Positions 1-7,099 of a stretch of DNA of 16,732 nucleotides are shown here, piece after piece (the first letter of the stretch is position 1; each line of letters opens with the position of its first letter). Source of the stretch: an uncultured Candidatus Melainabacteria bacterium (GTDB lineage: Bacteria > Cyanobacteriota > Vampirovibrionia > Gastranaerophilales > Gastranaerophilaceae); the NCBI GenBank assembly GCA_934692665.1, contig CAKUUG010000036.1, positions 1 to 16,732 on the forward strand, in the 5' to 3' direction. Below the pieces are notes generated by a model. The model saw nothing but the letters and a program-made list of their open reading frames with translations. It searched no databases and had not been told where the DNA came from. The position numbers and the translations under genes are program-made.

Positions 1-153
1 GAAAACAAAAAAATTACAAAAACAGCTTGGCTCGATGATGGCACTATTATGGCATTAAGAGTAAATAATAACATTTTCGGGGTACAATTTCACCCTGAAG
101 CGATATTGACTCAAAATGGAATTAATATTTTTAAAAATTTTCTAGAACTTTAG
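1..153 (+). CDS. trpG: Anthranilate/aminodeoxychorismate synthase glutamine amidotransferase subunit, 3' end only
   Basis: This is the last 50 codons of a class I glutamine amidotransferase, open at the window's left edge. The segment GVQFHPEAILTQNG is the family's C-terminal active-site block. Its His and Glu are two members of the Cys-His-Glu triad that releases ammonia from glutamine; the Cys lies outside the window. The ILTQNG continuation is typical of TrpG/PabA, the subunit that feeds ammonia to anthranilate or aminodeoxychorismate synthase for tryptophan or folate synthesis, rather than of GuaA, CarA or HisH. TrpG and PabA cannot be separated from this fragment, and many bacteria use one protein for both. 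The usual Ser after HPE is Ala here, a tolerated change. The stop codon lies inside the 3' end of the convergent gene, so the two reading frames overlap by 12 bases. Confidence 0.85.
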   Translation, partial: ENKKITKTAWLDDGTIMALRVNNNIFGVQFHPEAILTQNGINIFKNFLEL

Positions 154-759
154 TGCTTTTACAAAACCGGCCAAAATAGTAGGATTGTATGCTTTTGTAT
201 CAACCATTGTAAATATCAGTTTTGTTGATGGTTTCTTTGCTTTTAAATTTGTTGTTGAATATACAGCAACCACTCCTGACACATTTTTAAACGGAACATT
301 TTTTACTTTTGCCGTAAATTTTATATAAGGGATTGTTTTTCCTTTTGCATAAAAACTACCTCTTTCTACAATTTGAAAATTTTCAAAAGTAATAAACGAA
401 TCTTTGAAATTATTCAAAATATCGTTTATTTTTTTATCAATTACTTTTGAATTAAAATCGCTAACAGAAATTTTTTCTTCATTTTTCAAATCATAAATTG
501 TGATTTTTTGTTTTGTTGGCAAATATTTTGCATTGATTTTTTTGTACCCAAAAAGATTAAAACTTCTGGACAGCTGATAATCAACAGGAACAAAAGAAAA
601 ATCTGCATAATTTTTCTCTTTTTCAATAAATTCAGCTCTAGGTGGATTTTGGTAATCATTAATCAAACCTTGTACAAACGCCCAGCCTCCAAGAGCAAAA
701 AACGCTACAACAACAGCAATAAATATGATTTTATGTATAATACTTTTTAGACAACCCAC
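142..759 (-). CDS. Hypothetical protein with one N-terminal membrane anchor (205 aa)
   Basis: I do not recognise the family. The start is GTG, chosen because AAGGA sits seven bases upstream and translation gives a short basic leader followed at once by a hydrophobic helix (residues about 10-30). There is no signal-peptidase cleavage motif and no usable lipobox, so the protein is probably a bitopic inner-membrane protein. The remaining 170 residues are a soluble beta-rich domain with many Lys, Phe and Tyr, probably facing outward. There are no recognisable catalytic motifs. It is convergent with the amidotransferase gene, sharing 12 bases, and no terminator fits between them. A TATAAT box lies about 35 bases upstream of the start, so it is probably a single-gene transcript. 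Confidence 0.75.
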   Translation of the reverse strand: MGCLKSIIHKIIFIAVVVAFFALGGWAFVQGLINDYQNPPRAEFIEKEKNYADFSFVPVDYQLSRSFNLFGYKKINAKYLPTKQKITIYDLKNEEKISVSDFNSKVIDKKINDILNNFKDSFITFENFQIVERGSFYAKGKTIPYIKFTAKVKNVPFKNVSGVVAVYSTTNLKAKKPSTKLIFTMVDTKAYNPTILAGFVKALKF

Positions 760-792
760 TTTATTTTCCTTGAAAAAATTAATTACATAATG

Positions 793-798
793 ATTATA
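793..798 (-). promoter_or_regulatory. Probable -10 box for the 205-aa membrane protein
   Basis: On the minus strand this reads TATAAT, a perfect -10, about 34 bases before the GTG start, leaving a leader of roughly 27 bases that contains the ribosome binding site. The -35 region is poor. A second perfect TATAAT lies at 808-813 and could be an alternative. Confidence 0.45.
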
Positions 799-853
799 GT
801 CAAAGAAATTATATTGTACAGATGTTTTAATATTTTTTTACAGAGAAGAAAGG

Positions 854-3736
854 TTAATTTTTTGACCTTTTTGGATAAATCGTAATCATTCTTCCGCTTT
901 TATCAAAAACCGCAAGACCATCTGCTTCTTTTTCACCATATTTGAAATTCACTTCAAGGTTTGAAGTTAAAGGATTTAATTTTATTGTTGATGTATCTGA
1001 AGAATACACTTCTTTTAATACAGCGTTTAATTTTTGTGCCATTTTTTTATAATCTAAATCTTCTATTGAATCAACATCATTCAGAGCAAATCTCTCAATT
1101 AATCTTAATTTCGCATGGAGAATTAAATTCACATATTTTCCATCATCAGTGATTCTTGTCCAATCATCCGAATTTACAAAATCAAAAAATTCTTTAGGAA
1201 TTTTTTCTTGAATAATACGAGAAGTCTTTGAGGATATTTTCTTATCATCGTTTGCCATATAGTAATCAATATCATTTTGCAAACCAAAAACTCTATTTAT
1301 ATTTTCGTATTGAGAATTTGCAGAATTACTTTTTGATAAAATTTCTTGTATTATTTGGAATTTGGCAGCATTGTCATTTTTTTCAACAAAAGCCATTGAA
1401 AGAGCCGAAATTAAATTTAATTCTTTATTGCTGTTGGATGCTTTGTATAATCTTTTTAAAAGTTCTAAAGTTTGACTATCTTCGTCTTTTCTTTTGTTCA
1501 ATGGAGCTAAAGGCAAATAATTTATGTTTTTGTTGTCAATTTTTATATTAACACCGTATGAATTTATTTTATCTTGGGTATTAGATAAAAACGAAGTATA
1601 TTTTGCAAAAGACATTGTTTTTAGAGCTTCATTCAAATGATTAATAATGTTTTGTGCATTAGAATAATCGTCTTTGTATGTATCTAACAAAGAAATCAAC
1701 TGTTCAATTGATGGTATTTTGTCATCTGAAATAAAGTTGAGCAACTCTCTATCAGAAACAGAAGTCAACTGTTGAATATTTTGCGGTGCATATTTTGACT
1801 TTGAAAGAAAATCACTATTTAACAAAAATTCTGAGAATTTTTTGTATTCTTGTTCGGATAATTGCTCTTTTGCAAATCCCAATAAATCACGACAAGCATC
1901 CTTGTATGGAACAGCTTCTTCAGAAATCAAATCAATTTGCGAATTTTCGATAAATTTGATTTTGTCTTCTTCGGAATCAAAATACTCATCGAAACTGTTG
2001 AATTCTTTTTTCCTCAATTCGTATTCATAATTTTCAGACATTTCTATTTTTGCAATTTGGGAAACTATGCCTTCGATATTGTTTGGATTTTTTACGAATT
2101 CTTTTTTATATTTTAAATAAATATCTAATGCCGGTCTGCCTGCAAAAATACAATCTTCATCTTTTAAAATATGTTCATCAATTACTTTTTTAACTGTTTG
2201 AAAACGCTCTTCTTCTTGGTAGAGTAGAGATACAGGAGAAACATTTTGTTTCTTTGCTTCGTTAAGCAAATCGCCGAAAATATCAAATCTGAACAATCTG
2301 ACAAATTCTAACATTTTATCACATGGTATCAAGTTGTTTTGGTTGTTTTGACCGTTTTTATTGTTTTTATTGTTTGGTTTTTTCTTGTTTGTTGATTTTT
2401 TATTTTCCGGAAGAGTTGTACATTTCTTGTAAAAATCAGCGAAAGACTTACTATCTTTGATTTTGTATTTTTTTAAAATACCAAGAAACAAATCGACATC
2501 TGTCATGGCTGCTTGATTATTATACAAAATACCGCTAATGCAGTCACCAAAATCCGTATATGTTTTTTGTGCTGCTTCTATAGAGCCTATTCTTGGCATT
2601 TCAGCCATTCCTTTTGTGATAGAATTAAACATCATCATTAACAATCTTGGATCAATGTCTGTTACAAAAGGAGCATTGAAAAGGTCAGAATATTGTTTTA
2701 CTGTAATATTCAGCCTTTTGAGTCTTTCAAGAAATGTAAAATAATTTGCAGGTGCAGAAGAAATTTCAAAATCCCTATCCAGACATACTTTTGAATAACC
2801 TTTTATTTTTTTCGTTTCTATCAAATCTTCAATACAAGGCTCTAAAGCGTCAAAGTTTTGTTTATTGGATGCAAGATATATAGCATCAACTATAGTTGGG
2901 AAATAAGCATATACATATTTAGCCGGAAGTTTTATGTCTTTTTTATCTAAAAGACTTTGAAATTTGTTCAGTTCGTCATCTCTGTTTTTCATTAAAAAAT
3001 AAACTGCATTAATTTTATCAAACTCTGAACTAAAATTATTAAAATATTCTTTTAAATCATAGATTCTATTGTCTAGAGAACTACCTTCATTTGTGATGCC
3101 TTCTTTTTTAAGGAAAGAAAAGACTTCTTCTAGAGAATACATATCAGGATTGTTCTCTTTCATGTAATAAAATTCTTGTGCTAAAGAAGGATAAGAAATC
3201 AAGTCTTTTTTGTTTTGTATTTCATTATGAAGTATCACAAATGTACTGGGGCATCTGCCAAAAATTTCATTAAAATTATTTATAGAAGCTCTTGTTTTAA
3301 AAAGCTCCAGCAAATCACCATAATTTACAATACCGTTTTCATTATAAAATTTAATTGTACTGTCTGCAAAGTTTTCATTTTTTGCCAAAAAACCGGCATT
3401 TATACAATCCCAAGCAAAGTCAATCAAAAGCATATCGATAGGCTTTTCTGATTTTTTCTCAAAGCTTTTTAAAGTTTTTTCATCCGGTACTTCACACAAA
3501 ACAACATACGAAACTACATTTGCTGCATATTTTTGTGCTATTAGTTTTTCATCATCGATATCTTCACCTTTAAAAGATACTTCTTGTGTTTTTTTGGTAA
3601 TTTTTTGAAAAGTATCTTTGTAAATTGGATTTGAGATGTTATTTGAATACAAGAAATTTGAAGAAAGAGCGTTTTTGCGATTTTCTTTTTCTTGTTGTTT
3701 TTGGATATTAAAAAATTTAAAATTATTGATTTTCAT
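854..3736 (-). CDS. Large hypothetical protein, helical, with possible RNase-like C-terminal domain (960 aa)
   Basis: I do not recognise the full-length family. The protein is Lys/Asn-rich and mostly predicted helical, with no signal peptide or membrane segment. The N-terminus (1-60) is low complexity and carries PIYKDTFQK (38-46) and VSFKGED (53-59), resembling motifs in the 5'-nucleotidase at 11139. Residues about 444-469 form a Lys/Asn/Gln linker encoded by a TTGTTT-like run. The middle looks like a helical-repeat scaffold. The last 90 residues differ: HAKLRLIERF (874-883), then a helix, then a beta pattern ending in FDKSGRMITIYP. That His-Arg-Glu-Arg helix followed by a terminal G-R-x-I-T strand resembles small RelE/BrnT or DUF4258-like RNase folds; this is inference. 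The start lacks a ribosome binding site, and no better Met follows. It diverges from rqcH across 63 bases, and no clear terminator follows the stop. Confidence 0.7.
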   Translation of the reverse strand: MKINNFKFFNIQKQQEKENRKNALSSNFLYSNNISNPIYKDTFQKITKKTQEVSFKGEDIDDEKLIAQKYAANVVSYVVLCEVPDEKTLKSFEKKSEKPIDMLLIDFAWDCINAGFLAKNENFADSTIKFYNENGIVNYGDLLELFKTRASINNFNEIFGRCPSTFVILHNEIQNKKDLISYPSLAQEFYYMKENNPDMYSLEEVFSFLKKEGITNEGSSLDNRIYDLKEYFNNFSSEFDKINAVYFLMKNRDDELNKFQSLLDKKDIKLPAKYVYAYFPTIVDAIYLASNKQNFDALEPCIEDLIETKKIKGYSKVCLDRDFEISSAPANYFTFLERLKRLNITVKQYSDLFNAPFVTDIDPRLLMMMFNSITKGMAEMPRIGSIEAAQKTYTDFGDCISGILYNNQAAMTDVDLFLGILKKYKIKDSKSFADFYKKCTTLPENKKSTNKKKPNNKNNKNGQNNQNNLIPCDKMLEFVRLFRFDIFGDLLNEAKKQNVSPVSLLYQEEERFQTVKKVIDEHILKDEDCIFAGRPALDIYLKYKKEFVKNPNNIEGIVSQIAKIEMSENYEYELRKKEFNSFDEYFDSEEDKIKFIENSQIDLISEEAVPYKDACRDLLGFAKEQLSEQEYKKFSEFLLNSDFLSKSKYAPQNIQQLTSVSDRELLNFISDDKIPSIEQLISLLDTYKDDYSNAQNIINHLNEALKTMSFAKYTSFLSNTQDKINSYGVNIKIDNKNINYLPLAPLNKRKDEDSQTLELLKRLYKASNSNKELNLISALSMAFVEKNDNAAKFQIIQEILSKSNSANSQYENINRVFGLQNDIDYYMANDDKKISSKTSRIIQEKIPKEFFDFVNSDDWTRITDDGKYVNLILHAKLRLIERFALNDVDSIEDLDYKKMAQKLNAVLKEVYSSDTSTIKLNPLTSNLEVNFKYGEKEADGLAVFDKSGRMITIYPKRSKN

Positions 3737-3784
3737 AGCTGGTATTTAATAAAAATCGAAAAAAAAATTTTTTTGCTATTGATA

Positions 3785-3799
3785 TGATATTATTTTTTT
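3785..3799 (+). promoter_or_regulatory. Extended -10 promoter of rqcH, predicting a leaderless mRNA
   Basis: TGA-TATTAT (3785-3793) is an extended -10 element (TGn plus hexamer). Six T residues follow and then the ATG at 3800. Transcription normally starts about seven bases past the hexamer, which is the A of the ATG. No Shine-Dalgarno sequence exists in this gap. An overlapping alternative hexamer, TATGAT with TGn (3780-3788), would give a leader of only about five bases. Confidence 0.6.
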
Positions 3800-5389
3800 A
3801 TGAATAATTTAGATTCCCTTACTTTTAAATATTTTTTTGAAGAAAATTCAAACTTTATCAATGGTTCTATTGTACAAAAAATACAGCTTCCATCAAGAAG
3901 TGAGGTTATTTTAAATATAAGAAATCTAAATAACGATAAACCCCAAAACAAAAAACTCTACATTAACATCAATCCCAAATATCCACATATTTGTTTTATT
4001 AATGAAAATACGGCAAAATTAAGAAACATAGAAATCCCAAGTAAACCCCCAATGTTTTGTATGCAATTGAGAAAGTACCTCAGCGGTTCTAAAATAAAAG
4101 ATTTTAGACTTGTAAAATACGAAAGAATATTTGAGATGTATTTTGATTATTTTGATGAAATAGGCTCTTTAACCAGAATTTGTTTGGCTTTGGAATTTAT
4201 GGGAAAACATTCTAATATAATTTTATACAATGCAAATACAAAAAACATAATAGGTTCAATCCACAACATATCCCAAGACAAAAGTTCAATCAGAGAGATT
4301 TATGGCGGAATAAATTACACCTATCCTCCATTAAAAGAAAAATCAGATATATTAAATTCCAGTTATTCAACTTTTTTTGAAATAGCAAAAGAAAAAAACG
4401 CAAAAGAAATTTCTGAAAATTTTTATTATTTTTCACAAGGAATTTTGAATGAAATTTTCAATAATAAAGATTCCCTAGAAGAAATTTTTTCGTTTTTACA
4501 AGAGCTTCAAAATGGAAAAAACAAAGAATTCATTTGTTCATTTTGGGATAAAAATTCAAACAACAACATAAACGATTCGATTGATAGTTATTTTTCAAAA
4601 ATAATGTTTGGTGAAATAATCAAAAACCAAAAAATCAAATTAAGAAACTTAATCAAAAACAACTGCAAAAAATACTCAAAAACAACAAAACCAAATGACA
4701 AAAAACTGCAAGAATTAAAGCTTTTTGGCGATATGATTATGGGGTATTTATATTCAATAAAAAAAGGTGAAAAAGAACTTGTTGTTGAAGATATCAAAAT
4801 AAAACTGGATGAAAACCTTGCTCCAGCTGAAAATGCACAAAAATACTATCAAAAATACAAAAAAGAAAAAACAGCATTTGAATACAACTTGAAACGCTAC
4901 AATTCAGCAAAAGAAAAATCAGATTATTTTGAAACAATTTTGTTTAACATTGAAAATTCAAAGACTTTTGAAGATTTGGAAGAAATAAAACAAGAGTTAT
5001 CAGATATAGGACTTCTCCAAAATACAACAAAAAAAGACCAATCAAAACCAAAAGTCGAAAAAGTTGATTTTATGGAATATGAAATATACGTTGGCAAAAA
5101 CAATAAACAAAATGATTATCTTATTTCAAAAATTGCAAAAGACGAAGACCTCTGGTTTCATGGACAAAATTTCCCCTCCAGTCATGTTATTTTAAAAATT
5201 CCAAACAACAAACCTTATCCCAATAAAGAAGTTCTTGAATTTTGTGCAAAATTAACAAAACAAAATTCAAAAGCAAAAGATGGCGGAAAAGCAGCAATAA
5301 TAATGACAAAAAGAAAAAACTTAAAAAAACCTCCAAATACTTATTTGGGATATGTTACATACAAAGATGAAATAGAAATTGTAGTTTAA
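3800..5389 (+). CDS. rqcH: RqcH/NFACT family ribosome quality-control protein (Rqc2 homologue)
   Basis: RqcH binds stalled 50S-peptidyl-tRNA complexes and recruits tRNA-Ala so that a C-terminal alanine tail marks the nascent chain for proteolysis. Older annotations call it fibronectin-binding protein FbpA. The whole NFACT layout is visible. The NFACT-N domain (about 4-170) has PPMFCMQLRKYL and LEFMGKHSNIIL. A helical/coiled-coil middle (about 265-405) carries the hallmark block LAPAENAQKYYQKYKKEK (340-357). The C-terminal NFACT-R domain (about 423-529) has DEDLWFHGQNFPSSHVIL. The length of 529 is slightly below the usual 550-580. The functionally important Asp-Arg pair of the N domain is Glu108-Arg109 here. 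Translation probably starts at the 5' end of a leaderless mRNA. The stop codon overlaps that of the convergent XRE gene. No other quality-control gene is adjacent. Confidence 0.93.
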   Translation: MNNLDSLTFKYFFEENSNFINGSIVQKIQLPSRSEVILNIRNLNNDKPQNKKLYININPKYPHICFINENTAKLRNIEIPSKPPMFCMQLRKYLSGSKIKDFRLVKYERIFEMYFDYFDEIGSLTRICLALEFMGKHSNIILYNANTKNIIGSIHNISQDKSSIREIYGGINYTYPPLKEKSDILNSSYSTFFEIAKEKNAKEISENFYYFSQGILNEIFNNKDSLEEIFSFLQELQNGKNKEFICSFWDKNSNNNINDSIDSYFSKIMFGEIIKNQKIKLRNLIKNNCKKYSKTTKPNDKKLQELKLFGDMIMGYLYSIKKGEKELVVEDIKIKLDENLAPAENAQKYYQKYKKEKTAFEYNLKRYNSAKEKSDYFETILFNIENSKTFEDLEEIKQELSDIGLLQNTTKKDQSKPKVEKVDFMEYEIYVGKNNKQNDYLISKIAKDEDLWFHGQNFPSSHVILKIPNNKPYPNKEVLEFCAKLTKQNSKAKDGGKAAIIMTKRKNLKKPPNTYLGYVTYKDEIEIVV

Positions 5390-5715
5390 TCTTCATTTGA
5401 CAAATACTTCACAATTTTATACAGATATTCCAGTTTTTTCCTATCGTTTTCTATCGATTTCATAGCCAAATTGATGTCATTAATGAGTTCTTGGGTACTT
5501 TTAAGGTGTTCTGTTGCAAAAAGTTCTTCAGGTGTTGTATCTAGAGCAGCAATAATTTTTTCTAGCGTATCTGCTTTGACAAAATTTTGTCCGATTTCTA
5601 TTCCAGATAGATTTCTTACAGAAATATTAACCATTTCAGCCAGTTGTTCTTGGGTTAAATTTTTCTTTTTCCTCATTCTTTTTATTTTTTCGCCAAATTC
5701 TTTTTTTATGTTCAT
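5386..5715 (-). CDS. XRE-family helix-turn-helix transcriptional regulator (109 aa)
   Basis: Residues 7-66 form a Cro/C1-type HTH domain. The helix-turn-helix core is LTQEQLAEMVNISVRNLSGI (20-39), and the downstream helix has the usual TLEKIIAALDTTPEELF pattern. A C-terminal helical tail (about 72-108) with regular hydrophobic spacing could mediate dimerisation. No sensor or enzymatic domain is present. The ribosome binding site is weak (AGTAGG, five bases before ATG). A perfect TATAAT lies about 70 bases upstream, so the gene probably has its own leader. It is divergent from the 351-aa coiled-coil gene, and the gap between them contains three tandem 8-mers, a plausible but unproven operator. 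It is convergent with rqcH, sharing stop-codon bases. Solitary regulators of this type occur on chromosomes as well as prophages; nothing phage-like is nearby. Confidence 0.88.
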   Translation of the reverse strand: MNIKKEFGEKIKRMRKKKNLTQEQLAEMVNISVRNLSGIEIGQNFVKADTLEKIIAALDTTPEELFATEHLKSTQELINDINLAMKSIENDRKKLEYLYKIVKYLSNED

Positions 5716-5785
5716 TTTGCCTACTTTTTTGAAAAATTACATTGATTTTTTAAGAAAAAATGAAGTCTGTTTTCTATTTTTTTAT

Positions 5786-5791
5786 ATTATA
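5786..5791 (-). promoter_or_regulatory. Probable -10 box of the XRE regulator gene
   Basis: The minus strand reads TATAAT here, with a start about 71 bases downstream. The -35 position (near 5809-5814) reads CATTTT, a poor match, so the promoter is either weak or activator-dependent. Confidence 0.4.
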
Positions 5792-5822
5792 TTAAGTTTT
5801 ATGAAGCTAAAATGTCGCTTTA

Positions 5823-5846
5823 TTTCTTGTTTTCTTGTTTTCTTGA
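5823..5846 (+). repeat. Three tandem 8-mers, candidate operator
   Basis: TTTCTTGT, TTTCTTGT and TTTCTTGA follow one another without gaps in the region between the XRE regulator and the 351-aa gene. The spacing of 8 is not a helical turn, so this could be a short low-complexity expansion. Its position between a DNA-binding protein gene and a divergent gene makes an operator possible. Confidence 0.35.
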
Positions 5847-5930
5847 TATTTTATTTCTATATTTTTGGCAAATTTGCAGTTGTTTTCGTTTTGTTAATTA
5901 TGTACAACAAGCAAGAAAAAGGAAATAGCC

Positions 5931-6986
5931 ATGCCAGTAAATACAGTAAATCTAGCTCAACCAACAAACATTAAACAGCCAAACAACAAAAGTAAAACCT
6001 CAAACAAAATCAAAAACGCAATCGATATAAATAAAAATGGAAGTATTAAAGAAGAAGTAATGGTTGGTTTAGCTGCTCTTGGTGCTATTGCACTTGCTGG
6101 TATTTCAATAGCAAAAGGTAAAAATACAAAAGCAGGTGAAATTGCTCCCAAAAAACCAATAGAACCACCTGTTGCAGAAGCTGTTTCACCTAAAGCGACT
6201 CCAACATTTAATTTCAATAGGCAAGAAATTATAAATTCCAGAATGTCATCAAATATTGATAAAGCAATAGATGAATTAAATAGTGCAGATTACAACAGTG
6301 ATTCTGTTTCTAGTGCAAAGAAACTTCTAAAAAGAAATTTACCAAAACAAAAGAAAAAAGAAGCAACAAAAATTCTGGATCCTATGATAGAACAAAATAG
6401 AAAAAGCAGACAGATGATGATTAATGCACAGCATAGAACAAACAAGCAAGCACAAAATTCAATAAATATGGCAACTCAGGCATCGCACAATATCACATCC
6501 AAAACAGAAGAAGGATTAATCTCGCAAATTGAGGTAACTCAGGCCGCAGCAAATCAAGCAAAAGCTGCTTCTAATAGAGCAAATGCAATAAACAAAGAAG
6601 TTAAAACTCATAAAACTAAAAAAACAGCTTCTCGCTTAAGACAAAATACAGAGTCTATGGAAGCAAAAGCAAAAATGACAGAAGCAAGAAATTCAATTAA
6701 ATTGAATAATTTGCAAGCTAAAGATGAAGCAAAATTGCAACACAAACTTGAATACATGCAAGGTCAAACTGACGCTTCAAAAGAAACCATAATAGCACAT
6801 AGAGAACAGACTCAAATTAATGCAGCAAAAAGAAAAGCAAAACAACAAACAAATAAAGTCGGCTACCAAAGAGAATACACCAGATACAAAAATGCAACAA
6901 AAGAGCAGTTATTGGGTGTTTTAAATTCTCCAAAATCAAGCAATGTGCAAAAACAAGTAGCTGGTGATTTGTTAGCAAATATATAA
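5931..6986 (+). CDS. Hypothetical membrane-anchored coiled-coil-like protein (351 aa)
   Basis: The family is not recognised. The start is supported by AAGGA seven bases upstream. Residues 1-42 are polar and Asn/Lys-rich. Residues 43-61 (VMVGLAALGAIALAGISIA) form one transmembrane helix. A Pro-rich stretch (72-92) follows. Residues about 100-345 are very rich in Lys, Gln, Ala and Asn with almost no aromatics and no Cys or Trp, and read as long amphipathic helices, probably coiled coil. There is no cleavable signal peptide: the hydrophobic segment is too far from the N-terminus and lacks a cleavage site. Topology is therefore uncertain; a cytoplasmic N-tail and a long extracytoplasmic rod, or the reverse, are both possible. 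A terminator follows directly. The protein may be structural, but there is no direct evidence for this. Confidence 0.75.
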   Translation: MPVNTVNLAQPTNIKQPNNKSKTSNKIKNAIDINKNGSIKEEVMVGLAALGAIALAGISIAKGKNTKAGEIAPKKPIEPPVAEAVSPKATPTFNFNRQEIINSRMSSNIDKAIDELNSADYNSDSVSSAKKLLKRNLPKQKKKEATKILDPMIEQNRKSRQMMINAQHRTNKQAQNSINMATQASHNITSKTEEGLISQIEVTQAAANQAKAASNRANAINKEVKTHKTKKTASRLRQNTESMEAKAKMTEARNSIKLNNLQAKDEAKLQHKLEYMQGQTDASKETIIAHREQTQINAAKRKAKQQTNKVGYQREYTRYKNATKEQLLGVLNSPKSSNVQKQVAGDLLANI

Positions 6987-7008
6987 AAATAAAATTCATT
7001 ATTTCGAC

Positions 7009-7036
7009 AGACGGTAACGGTTTTACCGTCTTTTTT
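7009..7036 (+). terminator. Rho-independent terminator after the 351-aa gene
   Basis: AGACGGTAA (7009-7017) pairs with TTACCGTCT (7023-7031), a nine-base stem with a five-base loop, followed by T residues. It starts 22 bases after the stop codon and isolates pheT from upstream transcription. Confidence 0.88.
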
Positions 7037-7058
7037 ATTTTAAATATTGTTTTTATTG

Positions 7059-7064
7059 TATAAT
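7059..7064 (+). promoter_or_regulatory. -10 box of pheT
   Basis: TATAAT is a perfect -10 hexamer 35 bases before the pheT start. The -35 region is T-rich and poor. The predicted leader of about 29 bases contains AAGGAA (7087-7092) seven bases before ATG. It is too short for a T-box or other leader regulator. Confidence 0.6.
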
Positions 7065-7099
7065 TAAATCGTTAAATACTTTAAATAAGGAATGTTTAT

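Noticed and set aside
2330..2405. TTGTTT-type tandem run as a possible regulatory or repeat element
   Set aside because: It is in frame and encodes an Asn/Lys/Gln linker inside the 960-aa protein; imperfect units fit a low-complexity coding linker.
5471..5974. Plus-strand open frame of 167 codons across the XRE gene and its upstream gap
   Set aside because: Its first half is antisense to a well-supported HTH gene, the rest is Phe/Leu-rich AT translation, and it runs into the start of the 351-aa gene, which has a proper ribosome binding site.
7041..7099. T-box or attenuator leader for pheT
   Set aside because: The predicted leader is only about 29 bases and contains no stem, specifier or antiterminator; the hairpin upstream belongs to the preceding gene.
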